This document shows, piece after piece, positions 8,135-16,452 of a DNA stretch of 64,000 bases. The position numbers and the translations under genes are program-made. The notes beneath the pieces were generated by a model, which had not been told where the DNA came from, searched no databases, and was given only the letters and a program-made list of their open reading frames with translations. Positions within the stretch are counted from its first letter, which is position 1, and the number at the start of each line of letters is the position of its first letter. The DNA comes from Lutimonas zeaxanthinifaciens. GTDB taxonomy: Bacteria > Bacteroidota > Bacteroidia > Flavobacteriales > Flavobacteriaceae. The stretch covers positions 2,728,001 to 2,792,000 of the forward strand of contig NZ_CP129964.1 in the NCBI RefSeq assembly GCF_030503675.1. The letters are read 5' to 3'.

Positions 8135-9691
8135 ATGCAAAAAGAACTTCAAATTCAGGTTAGCGCTGAAACAGCTCATAAAAAGGACATGCTAAAAGCC
8201 TTGGTCTCAAAAAAAATTGCTGTTTCAGAGGATCAGATTTCCGGTCTGGAGATTTTGAAAAGATCCATTGATGCCAGGCAAAGATCCGTAAAAATAAATT
8301 TAAAGGTTCAGGTTTTTGTCAATGAACCACCTGTCAAAAAATCTCCTGAACTTCCTTTATACCCTGATGTAAGCAATGCTCAGGAAGTCCTTGTGATCGG
8401 TGCCGGTCCGGCCGGATTGTTCTCGGCCTTAAAACTGATCGAAAAAGGTTTAAAACCTGTTGTTCTGGAAAGAGGAAAAGATGTCAGAGAGCGAAGGCGT
8501 GATCTTGCCGCCATTACAAAGAACCATCTGGTCAATGAAGATTCGAATTACTGTTTTGGAGAAGGCGGTGCCGGAACCTACTCAGATGGAAAACTCTACA
8601 CCCGCTCTAAAAAACGGGGTGATGTCAATAAGATCCTCAACCTGCTTATCGCCCATGGGGCAAACGAAGATATTGCGGTAAATGCGCATCCACATATAGG
8701 CACTAATAAGCTGCCAAAAATAATTCAGGCCATTCGTGAAACCATTATTCAATATGGCGGAAAGATCCTTTTTAACACAAGAGTCAATGATCTTTTGATT
8801 AAAAACAATGAAATCCAAGGGGTTGCCACACAATCAGGTGAAGCAATAAAAGCCCAAAAAGTAATACTGGCTACGGGTCATTCAGCAAGGGATATTTTTG
8901 AACTGCTCCATCAAAAAGGAATTCTGATAGAGGCAAAACCCTTTGCCCTGGGCGTACGTGTGGAACACTCGCAACATTTAATAGATCAGATACAATATCA
9001 TTGTCAAACTCGTGGAGATTACCTTCCTCCTGCACCTTACAGCGTAGTTAAACAGATCAATAACCGAGGTGTTTATTCTTTTTGTATGTGTCCTGGAGGT
9101 GTTATCGCCCCATGTGCCACCGCCCCCGGAGAAGTAGTTACCAATGGATGGTCTCCTAGTAAAAGGGATCAACCAACCTCCAATTCAGGAATTGTGGTTT
9201 CACTTGATCTGAAAGACTTCGAACCCTACAAAAAATTTGGGCCTTTGAGCGGGGTTGCTTTTCAAAAAGATATTGAACAAAGAGCTTGGAGACTAGGAGG
9301 AAAAACCCAAAGGGTACCTGCTCAGAGACTGGTAGATTTCACCCAAGGCAAACTTTCAGCAGATATACCAAAAACTTCATATACTCCGGGAACTACAAGT
9401 GTTGAACTCGGCGAGGTGCTTCCTCCATTTATTTATAATGCGCTTCAGGATGGATTTAAACGATTTGATCATTCGATGAAAGGATACCTTACAAATGAGG
9501 CCGTGGTGCATGCTCCGGAATCAAGAACTTCCTCACCGGTCAGGATTCCACGAGACAAAAAAACACTGGAACATGTTCAAATTAAAGGCCTATACCCTTG
9601 CGGTGAAGGTGCTGGTTATGCCGGTGGCATTATTTCAGCAGCAATAGACGGAGAAAAATGTGCCGAGCAGGTAAAATTATCTATTTCCTGA
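8135..9691 (+). CDS. FAD-dependent dehydrogenase-like protein (COG2509 type)
   Basis: A 518-residue flavoprotein. About 80 N-terminal residues form a separate small domain (MQKELQIQVSAETAH, then SIDARQRSVKINL), followed by the dinucleotide-binding motif VLVIGAGPAGLFSALKL (from about residue 86). Near residue 145 is the segment CFGEGGAGTYSDGKL, later CMCPGGVIAPCA, and a C-terminal GEGAGYAGGI flavin motif. This architecture matches the widespread, uncharacterised COG2509 group. The reaction is unknown. The last 11 bp overlap the 3' end of the convergent nhaC gene. Confidence 0.8.
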   Translation: MQKELQIQVSAETAHKKDMLKALVSKKIAVSEDQISGLEILKRSIDARQRSVKINLKVQVFVNEPPVKKSPELPLYPDVSNAQEVLVIGAGPAGLFSALKLIEKGLKPVVLERGKDVRERRRDLAAITKNHLVNEDSNYCFGEGGAGTYSDGKLYTRSKKRGDVNKILNLLIAHGANEDIAVNAHPHIGTNKLPKIIQAIRETIIQYGGKILFNTRVNDLLIKNNEIQGVATQSGEAIKAQKVILATGHSARDIFELLHQKGILIEAKPFALGVRVEHSQHLIDQIQYHCQTRGDYLPPAPYSVVKQINNRGVYSFCMCPGGVIAPCATAPGEVVTNGWSPSKRDQPTSNSGIVVSLDLKDFEPYKKFGPLSGVAFQKDIEQRAWRLGGKTQRVPAQRLVDFTQGKLSADIPKTSYTPGTTSVELGEVLPPFIYNALQDGFKRFDHSMKGYLTNEAVVHAPESRTSSPVRIPRDKKTLEHVQIKGLYPCGEGAGYAGGIISAAIDGEKCAEQVKLSIS

Positions 9692-11129
9692 CCAGCTGCC
9701 TGATCTTAATTTGAAAGGCTGCAAAGAAAAGGGTCATAAACGGGCTCAACCAGTTAAAGATAGCATATACAAAATAGTCAGCTACACTTACCCCCAATAC
9801 GCCTGACTGGTAAGCACCACAGGTGTTCCATGGTACAAGTACAGATGTAACCGTTCCTGAATCCTCAAGGGTTCGACTCAAATTCTCGGGAGCCAGGTCT
9901 CGGTCCTGATAGGCTTGTTTGAACATTTTACCGGGAACAACCAAGGCCAAATACTGATCTGATGCAGTTACGTTAAGTGCCAAACAAGTTGCAACGGTAC
10001 TGGCAAACAATCCAAATACAGTATGTGCCATTTTTAAAAGGGCTGCACTAATGGTTGCAAGCGCACCAATAGCATCCATAACACCACCAAAAACCATGGC
10101 GCAAATAATGAGCCAGATCGTACCAAGCATGCCATACATTCCTCCTGAAGAGAACAGGTCATTTAACTCCGTGTTACTCGTTTCAACCGAGGTGTCAACG
10201 GTTATGGCATTCATAATGCCCTGATAGGCTGCACGAAAATCCAGTTGATCGGCCCCTGCAACATTCATAACGATATCAGGTTGAAAAAAGATGGCAAATA
10301 TTCCTCCCAATAAGGTTCCGGCCAATAATGCAATCAAGGGCTGTGTTCTTCTTATGATCAGCAAAATAACCGCAAGAGGAACGATAAACAGCCATCCGCT
10401 GATATGGAAAGATGCGTCAATTGAGGCCAGTATAGTAGCTGTGTCCGCTGTACCCGAAGTTTCAAGTGTAAAACCAATGAGGATAAAAACGACGAGGGTA
10501 ATCGTAATTGTAGGTACTGTGGTAAATGCCATATACCTAATATGTGTAAATAAATCGGTTCCGGCCATTGCAGGTGCGAGATTTGTAGTGTCCGATAAAG
10601 GAGACATTTTATCTCCAAAATAAGCTCCTGATAATACGGCTCCGGCAGCCATTCCCAAAGGAATTCCCAAGGCCCCTCCAATACCGATCAAGGCAATTCC
10701 CACTGTAGCCGAAGTAGTCCATGAACTGCCCGTTGCTATGGAAATCACCGCACAAATCACCACCGTTACCGGCAAAAATACCGTTGGATTTAACAATTTT
10801 AAACCATAATAAATCATGGTGGGAATGACCCCGCTTATTAACCAGGTTCCTGCCAGGGCCCCGACAAATAAAAGTATCAGAAGCGCTCCTGTTGTGGATT
10901 TAATATTATCGGCTACCTCCTCAATCATCCGGCGGTAGGTCACTTTATTAAAAAAACCAACAATGGCAGCAACCGCGGCCCCCATTAAAAGGATGAATTG
11001 ATTGGATCCACTCAAAGCATCATCTCCATAAACAAAAACATTGTAAGCGAGCATTCCAATCAGGGCAATCACAGGAATTAAAGCTTCATAAATATTTAGT
11101 TCTTTATTCCTTATTATCTGTTCATCCAT
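9681..11129 (-). CDS. nhaC: NhaC-family Na+/H+ antiporter
   Basis: An integral inner-membrane protein of 482 residues with about a dozen hydrophobic segments. Motifs ATGSSWTTSATVGIALIGIG, then GAYFGDKMSPLSDTTNLAP and GTVTSVLVPWNTCGAYQ, are characteristic of NhaC; the DKMSPLSDTTN segment holds conserved transport residues. It should exchange sodium for protons, fitting a marine habitat; a second sodium antiporter, NhaD, lies at 23.0 kb. The start was placed at ATG 11129 (MDEQIIRNKELN) because the extra 11 residues of the longer frame resemble no family member's N-terminus. Substrate choice (Na+, or malate/lactate exchange as in MleN) cannot be read from sequence. Confidence 0.9.
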   Translation of the reverse strand: MDEQIIRNKELNIYEALIPVIALIGMLAYNVFVYGDDALSGSNQFILLMGAAVAAIVGFFNKVTYRRMIEEVADNIKSTTGALLILLFVGALAGTWLISGVIPTMIYYGLKLLNPTVFLPVTVVICAVISIATGSSWTTSATVGIALIGIGGALGIPLGMAAGAVLSGAYFGDKMSPLSDTTNLAPAMAGTDLFTHIRYMAFTTVPTITITLVVFILIGFTLETSGTADTATILASIDASFHISGWLFIVPLAVILLIIRRTQPLIALLAGTLLGGIFAIFFQPDIVMNVAGADQLDFRAAYQGIMNAITVDTSVETSNTELNDLFSSGGMYGMLGTIWLIICAMVFGGVMDAIGALATISAALLKMAHTVFGLFASTVATCLALNVTASDQYLALVVPGKMFKQAYQDRDLAPENLSRTLEDSGTVTSVLVPWNTCGAYQSGVLGVSVADYFVYAIFNWLSPFMTLFFAAFQIKIRQLVRK

Positions 11130-11227
11130 ATAAAAATCAATTGATTTTGTAATGTTACACAAAAACTACGACTTTAGAAAATGAAGGAATTTTAATATTT
11201 TTATACATTAACCCTAAAACAACAAAA

Positions 11228-11797
11228 ATGAAAAAATCAACTAGCTATTTGTTTATAGCCTTCGTAACACTGGGACTTCTGGCTTTTACAAATCTAAAAC
11301 CGAATGCCAATTCAGAATTCAAAAGTTCTTTTACTGAGACGCTCAAAAATGCAAAAGCCTACACCCTGGAAGTTGCAGAAAAAATGCCTGCGGAAGATTA
11401 TACCTTCAGGCCTCATGATTCTGTACGGACCTTTGGAGAACAGCTGGCCCATCTTTCCATGTCATCCTCGTTACTGAACAAAATGTTTATCAAAGGAGAA
11501 CAGGTGGATTTTGATCCGGCAGAAGGTGAAAAAATGATGAAGATGGTAGGAGCCTCAAAAGAGGAAACCATAAAAGTGATCAATACTAGTTTTGACGAAG
11601 TTATTACAACCATTGAATCCATGAGTGACGAGGATCTTCAGGCCACTTTTGTATTTGGTTTTGCCCCTAATAAACCGGAGTTAACCAAAGAACAAGGTTT
11701 CCTGTTTATTAGAGATCATGTGACGCATCATAGGGCCCAGGCTGTGACCTATTTACGAATTAAAGGACATGACGCCCCACAATACAGGCCTTTCTAA
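11228..11797 (+). CDS. Exported DinB-like metal-binding protein
   Basis: This is a 189-residue protein with an N-terminal hydrophobic signal-like stretch (residues 5-22) and a four-helix DinB/YfiT-type fold. Histidines H75 (EQLAHLS), H164 and H168 (RDHVTHHRAQ) are spaced as the metal-binding triad of the DinB superfamily. Many relatives are thiol transferases or damage-induced proteins, but most are uncharacterised. Signal-bearing DinB proteins are common in Bacteroidota. A strong terminator follows 36 bp downstream, so it is probably a single-gene transcript. Confidence 0.75.
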   Translation: MKKSTSYLFIAFVTLGLLAFTNLKPNANSEFKSSFTETLKNAKAYTLEVAEKMPAEDYTFRPHDSVRTFGEQLAHLSMSSSLLNKMFIKGEQVDFDPAEGEKMMKMVGASKEETIKVINTSFDEVITTIESMSDEDLQATFVFGFAPNKPELTKEQGFLFIRDHVTHHRAQAVTYLRIKGHDAPQYRPF

Positions 11798-11832
11798 GTG
11801 AATAAAGACCACTCTGAAAAAATAATACTAAG

Positions 11833-11864
11833 AACCCATTTCTGAATTTGAAATGGGTTTTTTT
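11833..11864 (+). terminator. Intrinsic terminator after the DinB-like gene
   Basis: The stem AACCCATTT (11833-11841) pairs with AAATGGGTT (11851-11859) across a nine-base loop and is followed by a run of seven T. Confidence 0.85.
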
Positions 11865-11926
11865 GAGATTATATTGCTCTGAATACCAGATATTTTGAAT
11901 AAAATCTATTTTTTTATTTTTTTTAC

Positions 11927-11952
11927 GCAACCTCTTTCCTTTTATCGTATCT
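11927..11952 (+). promoter_or_regulatory. Possible alternative-sigma (ECF-like) promoter
   Basis: GCAACC at 11927-11932 and CGTATCT at 11946-11952 resemble the -35 AAC and -10 CGT cores used by extracytoplasmic-function sigma factors, although the 14-base gap between AAC and CGT is shorter than usual. No TAnnTTTG element is seen upstream of the gene at 11973. This is a pattern guess only. Confidence 0.25.
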
Positions 11953-11972
11953 AATGAAAAAATCCCCCAACT

Positions 11973-12293
11973 ATGAAACTTGAATATTCTATATTAGAAC
12001 ATTTAAGTAACAACGACAATGGAAGGTTTGTCGATGTTACTTTTATTGAAGATGATTATGTTTCGATCGGTAAGGCTCTGAACGAATTACGAGGTAGAAA
12101 CATGATCGTAATTGATGAAAACAGCAATAGAGATTTTGAAGCTTTTGGAATCGGAAACGACAGAAAAAAATCTCTGAAAGCGAAAATCAAAATGAATGGA
12201 AGAATTTATTACCATTCATTAAAAAGTAAAGTTGATAAGAAAGATGCTCATGACAAAAATGAGAATCGATGGAGTTTGAGTTACTTTTTTTAA
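11973..12293 (+). CDS. Small hypothetical protein
   Basis: The 106-residue protein has no signal peptide and no membrane segment. The first half (ILEHLSNNDNGRFVD, then IGKALNELRGRNMIVID) has the helix-turn-helix-strand rhythm of a small winged-helix fold. The second half is basic and ends in an aromatic SLSYFF. I do not recognise the family; DNA binding is possible but unproven. It stands alone between two terminators (11833-11864 and 12354-12380). Confidence 0.6.
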   Translation: MKLEYSILEHLSNNDNGRFVDVTFIEDDYVSIGKALNELRGRNMIVIDENSNRDFEAFGIGNDRKKSLKAKIKMNGRIYYHSLKSKVDKKDAHDKNENRWSLSYFF

Positions 12294-12353
12294 CAGTTAA
12301 AGTTTAAATATGACATAACATTTACTCAAGGTTAATCTTAGGATTATAGATCG

Positions 12354-12380
12354 GGGTTTGATTTATCAGACCCTTTTTTT
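12354..12380 (+). terminator. Intrinsic terminator after the small hypothetical gene
   Basis: GGGTTTGA (12354-12361) pairs with TCAGACCC (12366-12373), with one G-U pair and a TTTA loop. Seven T follow. Confidence 0.8.
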
Positions 12381-12418
12381 GTGCCTTAAATTTAGCTCCT
12401 GAAATGAAAGAAACGAGT

Positions 12419-12426
12419 TATATTTG
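12419..12426 (+). promoter_or_regulatory. Promoter -7 element for the hydrolase pair
   Basis: TATATTTG is an exact match to TAnnTTTG. The predicted transcription start near 12433 lies before all possible start codons of the gene (TTG 12457, ATG 12463, ATG 12487). Confidence 0.5.
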
Positions 12427-12486
12427 ATGCAGGCATTTTAAACGAACAAAAGTTAATTGCCAATGATATATGATGGGTTGGTATAT

Positions 12487-13470
12487 ATGATTTCAATAAT
12501 TACAAGAGGACTAAGGTCGGGATCACTGGCCCTTTTCATTACTGTTTTTACATGTGCTCATGCACAGCGTGTTGTAAACGTTGAATTTCCGTCAGAGGGT
12601 ACAATCGATCTGGCTCCGGGAATTCAAATTGACAAAATTAATTCCGGTTACACGCTGTGGCTCCCCAAGGAGCATCCTGTCAAAGGACTTATTCTGTTTA
12701 CACATGCCAGAAGAGACACGCTTCAATCCAATGAGCTGATCCAAGAATCGATTCAAAGAAATTTGGCGGTGATGTACGCAACTACAGATAATAGGCTTGA
12801 ATTCTTTTTTGATGATGCAAGAGCAAGGGAAATAAACGGCTATCTTCATTCGGTTATTACAAATTATAATATTCCTCGAAAAAATCTGATGTATTGCGGC
12901 ATGTCTTTAGAAGGAACTCGTGCATTGAAACTGGTAATCCACAATGCAAAGAATGATGTTCAGCCCAATTTGAAGCCTTTAGCCGTTGCAATTTGCGATT
13001 CGCCCTTGGATATGGTACGATTTCATCATGAGATGGAAAAGGCGGCTGATCTTAATTATAATCCGATTGCTTCAAACGAAGGAAAGTGGGTATCTTCCTA
13101 TCTTGAAAAAAACCTTGGAGGTAAACCAAAAGATAATTTTGAAGCCTATGCTTCATATTCTCCGTTTTGTTATTCGCTCCCGAATGCAGAAACTCTAAAT
13201 TCATTTAACGGAATAGCCGTTCGAGCCTATACGGAGCCGGACGTGAACTGGTGGATTGAGAATCGAAGAAAAGACTATTATGGAATGAATTCCATTGACC
13301 TTGCGGCATTTGTGAATGCACTTAAAATTCATGGAAATGATCAGGCTGAGCTCATTATTACAACACACAAAGGGTATAGTAACAATGGTGACCGGCATCC
13401 TCATAACTGGAGTATTGTTGATGAAAAAGAACTGATACATTGGTTCTCCAACCTCTTAAATGAAAAATAA
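12487..13470 (+). CDS. Secreted alpha/beta-hydrolase-like protein
   Basis: From the ATG at 12487 the protein has 327 residues with a clear signal peptide (SLALFITVFTCAHA, then Q). Earlier in-frame starts at 12457 (TTG) and 12463 (ATG) would only lengthen the N-terminus. An alpha/beta-hydrolase layout is suggested by LILFTHARRDT early on, a nucleophile-elbow-like CGMSLEGTRALKL around residue 145, and a late His in THKGYSNNGDRHPHNW. The elbow has Glu where Gly is common. The substrate is unknown. Its 3' end reaches the start region of a second secreted hydrolase, so the two are likely an operon. Confidence 0.6.
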   Translation: MISIITRGLRSGSLALFITVFTCAHAQRVVNVEFPSEGTIDLAPGIQIDKINSGYTLWLPKEHPVKGLILFTHARRDTLQSNELIQESIQRNLAVMYATTDNRLEFFFDDARAREINGYLHSVITNYNIPRKNLMYCGMSLEGTRALKLVIHNAKNDVQPNLKPLAVAICDSPLDMVRFHHEMEKAADLNYNPIASNEGKWVSSYLEKNLGGKPKDNFEAYASYSPFCYSLPNAETLNSFNGIAVRAYTEPDVNWWIENRRKDYYGMNSIDLAAFVNALKIHGNDQAELIITTHKGYSNNGDRHPHNWSIVDEKELIHWFSNLLNEK

Positions 13471-13495
13471 TATTTTGAATAATTCTAAAATTTCT

Positions 13496-14356
13496 ATGAA
13501 AAAAAGCATCTCAAATTCAATTTACTACCTGTTCTGTATCTTTTATATCGGTACCCTTTGGTCTCAAAATACTCCTGAAGGAAAGGATCCATCGGTTACT
13601 TATTACGTATTAGATAAATCCATCCCCTATTATCCGGAAATCATCCAGAGTCAGGATCCCTATATAAAAGAGCGATGTGTCCTGGATATTTATTTTCCAG
13701 AGAATGTCGATTCTTTTGCCACAATAGTCTGGTTTCATGGAGGTAGTTTAAAAGGTGGTGAAAAAGAAATTCCGGAAGCCCTTAAGAATCAAAATCTCGC
13801 GGTAGTAGGAGTTAATTACCGATTGCATCCAAAAGTTAAAGCTCCGGGATATATTGAAGATGCAGGAGCAGCGGTTGCATGGGTTTTTAAAAATATTGGA
13901 TCGTACGGAGGAGACCCTGGTTCTATATTTGTTTCCGGACACTCTGCAGGTGGTTATTTGGCCAGTATGGTCGGGTTCGATAAATCCTACCTGGCTAAAT
14001 ACGATGTCGATGCAAATCAGATTGCAGGGCTCATCCCTTTCAGCGGGCATACAATAACGCATTTTACGGTAAGAGAAGAAAGAGGTATTGAAGGTACTCA
14101 GCCTGTCATTGATGAATTGGCACCTCTCTTTCACGTTAGAGCGGATGCCCCTCCACTGCTAATGATAACAGGAGACAGAGAAAAAGAGCTCTTGGGCCGA
14201 TATGAAGAAAACGCCTATATGATGAGGATGATGAAAGTAGCTGGACACAAGGATACTCGAATTATGGAACTGGATGGCTATGATCACGGGATGACTTTTC
14301 CGGCCTTTCCATTATTAATAGATGAAGTTAGACGGATAATGGATGAAAAGAATTAA
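13496..14356 (+). CDS. Secreted alpha/beta hydrolase (esterase/BD-FAE type)
   Basis: A 286-residue precursor with a signal peptide ending near LWSQ. Hydrolase signatures are the oxyanion-hole segment VWFHGGSLKGGEKE, the nucleophile elbow VSGHSAGGYLASM and a C-terminal YDHGMTF histidine, the pattern of the kynurenine-formamidase/acetyl-esterase group. The Asp is probably in the LMITGDREKE stretch. The frame is open from ATG 13460, overlapping the previous gene by 11 bp; ATG 13496 gives a standard signal peptide and is preferred. It probably acts in the periplasm on an ester. The substrate is unknown. Confidence 0.8.
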   Translation: MKKSISNSIYYLFCIFYIGTLWSQNTPEGKDPSVTYYVLDKSIPYYPEIIQSQDPYIKERCVLDIYFPENVDSFATIVWFHGGSLKGGEKEIPEALKNQNLAVVGVNYRLHPKVKAPGYIEDAGAAVAWVFKNIGSYGGDPGSIFVSGHSAGGYLASMVGFDKSYLAKYDVDANQIAGLIPFSGHTITHFTVREERGIEGTQPVIDELAPLFHVRADAPPLLMITGDREKELLGRYEENAYMMRMMKVAGHKDTRIMELDGYDHGMTFPAFPLLIDEVRRIMDEKN

Positions 14357-14397
14357 ATTTAAACCTGAATTCTAATTCCAGTTAATTCTTTTATAGG

Positions 14398-15105
14398 ATG
14401 AAAAATAATTTGATAATTCCGGCACTTTTGATTGGATTCGGGCTCATTGTTTCCGGATACTTCATAGGCAACACGCATAAAAAGGCAATTGAACACAATC
14501 GATACGTACAGGTAAAAGGACTTTCTGAAAGAGAAGTTCAGGCTGATCTCGCCGTGTGGCCCATCAATACGATTTTGACCGGGAATGATCTGAAATCCTT
14601 AAAAACAGAAATAGAAAATCAGAACAAGAAGGTATATCAGTTTTTTCTTGATCAAGGATTTACCGATGGGGAACTTACCAAGGGAATGACAAATATTACG
14701 GATGCGAAGAGTAATATTTTTAATAATAACCCTTCGGTTGGTTTCAGGTATCTGGCTAAATCAGAATTTACCGTTCGCACAAAAGACATTAAAAAATTAC
14801 AAAAAGCATTAGCTGAATCTTTAAATCTTATGTCTGCGGGAATTGTCCTCGGGTCTAAAAATGAATGGCGACCCATTGAATATATCTTTACCGGCCTGAA
14901 TGATCTAAAACCTTCAATGATAGAAGAAGCAACGACCAATGCCCGGCAGGTTGCTGAGAAATTTGCCAGAGATTCAAATTCTCAGGTAGGGCCTATAAAA
15001 ATGGCCCGACAAGGTCAGTTCTCAATTAATGACAGGGATCAGAACACCCCTGAAATCAAGATCATCAGAGTGGTTTCCACCATCGACTTTCAACTTATCA
15101 ATTAG
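14398..15105 (+). CDS. SIMPL-domain (DUF541) protein
   Basis: A 235-residue protein with an N-terminal membrane anchor (residues 5-25, IPALLIGFGLIVSGYFIG) and a SIMPL domain beginning near VQVKGLSEREVQADLA. Inside are the usual repeats of the fold and a late GPIKMARQGQFSI segment. SIMPL proteins are periplasmic or membrane-associated, with scattered evidence for roles in oxidative stress and signalling; no enzymatic role is known. It lies 41 bp after the hydrolase gene and seven bases before the DUF1330 gene, so co-transcription is likely. Confidence 0.8.
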   Translation: MKNNLIIPALLIGFGLIVSGYFIGNTHKKAIEHNRYVQVKGLSEREVQADLAVWPINTILTGNDLKSLKTEIENQNKKVYQFFLDQGFTDGELTKGMTNITDAKSNIFNNNPSVGFRYLAKSEFTVRTKDIKKLQKALAESLNLMSAGIVLGSKNEWRPIEYIFTGLNDLKPSMIEEATTNARQVAEKFARDSNSQVGPIKMARQGQFSINDRDQNTPEIKIIRVVSTIDFQLIN

Positions 15106-15112
15106 GATTATT

Positions 15113-15403
15113 ATGTCAGCATTTGTACTCGTAGAAATTGACATCCATGATATGGAACTTTATAAATCATATACCTTATTAACCCCGGCTACAATTGCCG
15201 CCTACAACGGAAAATTTGTGGTTCGAGGAGGAGAAGCGACTGTACTTGAAGGAGACTGGAAACCTCAGCGAATTGTAATCCTCGAATTTCCAAGTGTGGA
15301 AAAAGCAAATGACTGGTGGCATTCTCAAGCTTATGAAAAAGCCAGAAAAATAAGGCAAAAAGCAGCAACCACAAAAATGATCATTTTGGAAGGGGTTTCC
15401 TGA
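15113..15403 (+). CDS. DUF1330-family protein
   Basis: The 96-residue protein has a dimeric alpha/beta-barrel (ferredoxin-like) fold, recognised from FVLVEIDIHDMELYKSYTLL at the start, GKFVVRGGEATVLEGDW in the middle and IVILEFPSVEKANDWWHS later. This matches DUF1330. No function has been established for the family. The start is ATG 15113, seven bases after the SIMPL gene stop; an earlier ATG at 15029 lies inside that gene and gives residues unlike the family. Confidence 0.85.
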   Translation: MSAFVLVEIDIHDMELYKSYTLLTPATIAAYNGKFVVRGGEATVLEGDWKPQRIVILEFPSVEKANDWWHSQAYEKARKIRQKAATTKMIILEGVS

Positions 15404-15442
15404 TCAATTCAGTTAAGATTCAATTCATTAAAATTTTGAAAG

Positions 15443-16231
15443 ATGTATATACAAAAAATGTATCAGGTAGATGCTTTCACAGATCGCTTATTCGGAGGTA
15501 ATCCTGCTGCCGTTTGTGTTTTAGATGACTGGTTCGAAGATAGCCTAATGCAGCAAATCGCTTCAGAAAATAACCTCTCAGAAACTTCATTCGTTGTAAA
15601 AAAAAATGATCACTATGAGATTCGTTGGTTCACGCCTGTTTCTGAAGTAGCACTTTGTGGCCACGCCACCCTTGCCTCTGCACATGTTTTGTTTGAATAC
15701 TATGAGCATCCAACAGATACAATAGAACTTGTTTCCAAATACAGTGGCAAACTTTCAGTAACCAAAGAAAATGATCTATTGACTCTTGATTTCCCAAAGG
15801 ATACTATTGATGAAATAGATCCGCCTGAAGCAATTGTCAAAGCCTTTGATAAAGCTCCCTTAAAAGTTTATAAAGGTAAAACCGATTATATGTTACTTTA
15901 TGAAGACCAGGAAGATGTGGAGCAAAGCAATCCTAATTTTCATCTGCTGAAAGAATCCGAAGCAAGAGGGATAATCATTACTTCAAAAGGTAAAGATGTT
16001 GATTTTGTTTCCCGGTTTTTTGCACCCGGATGCGGCGTGGATGAGGATCCCGTTACCGGTTCGGCCCATACAACTTTGACTCCGTTTTGGAGCCATAAAC
16101 TAGGGAAAATGAAGTTAAGTGCCGAACAAATTTCATCTCGTGGTGGGAAACTGATTTGCGAGCTCTTGGGAGATCGTGTTAGAATCTCCGGGAAAGCCGT
16201 AACCTTTTTAACAGGCGAGATTTTTCTTTAA
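15443..16231 (+). CDS. PhzF-family isomerase/epimerase
   Basis: A 262-residue protein with two pseudo-symmetric halves. N-terminal YQVDAFTDRLFGGNPAAVCV and the segment NLSETSFVV (with the family's catalytic Glu) are followed by WFTPVSEVALCGHATL, and the C-terminal half carries GVDEDPVTGSAHTTL. These are the hallmark motifs of PhzF proteins, which catalyse proton shifts. The substrate is unknown in most members; no phenazine genes are present, so a phenazine role is unlikely. It probably belongs to the transcript that begins at the hydrolase genes. Confidence 0.85.
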   Translation: MYIQKMYQVDAFTDRLFGGNPAAVCVLDDWFEDSLMQQIASENNLSETSFVVKKNDHYEIRWFTPVSEVALCGHATLASAHVLFEYYEHPTDTIELVSKYSGKLSVTKENDLLTLDFPKDTIDEIDPPEAIVKAFDKAPLKVYKGKTDYMLLYEDQEDVEQSNPNFHLLKESEARGIIITSKGKDVDFVSRFFAPGCGVDEDPVTGSAHTTLTPFWSHKLGKMKLSAEQISSRGGKLICELLGDRVRISGKAVTFLTGEIFL

Positions 16232-16452
16232 ATCTGCTCGTTTTATTAACCATTAAATTGCCTCCTTCATTAATCCCTGAAGAATAACGAATTTTATGAT
16301 TACAATACCCGTAATACAAATTGACGTGATCATAATATTTATTTTAAATTTCTACTGATTTATTTTCACTTTACAAATGTATTTGAATGATTCGTCGTTT
16401 ATTACGACACTCCCTGCCCGATTTTTTTAGTACTTTTAACACCTCAAAGCAA

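Noticed and set aside
16296-16358. A 20-codon frame rich in Ile and Val (MITIPVIQIDVIIIFILNFY) before the radical SAM gene, considered as a second leader peptide
   Set aside because: No terminator or alternative hairpins follow it, and the downstream gene is not in branched-chain metabolism; AT-rich sequence readily yields such frames.
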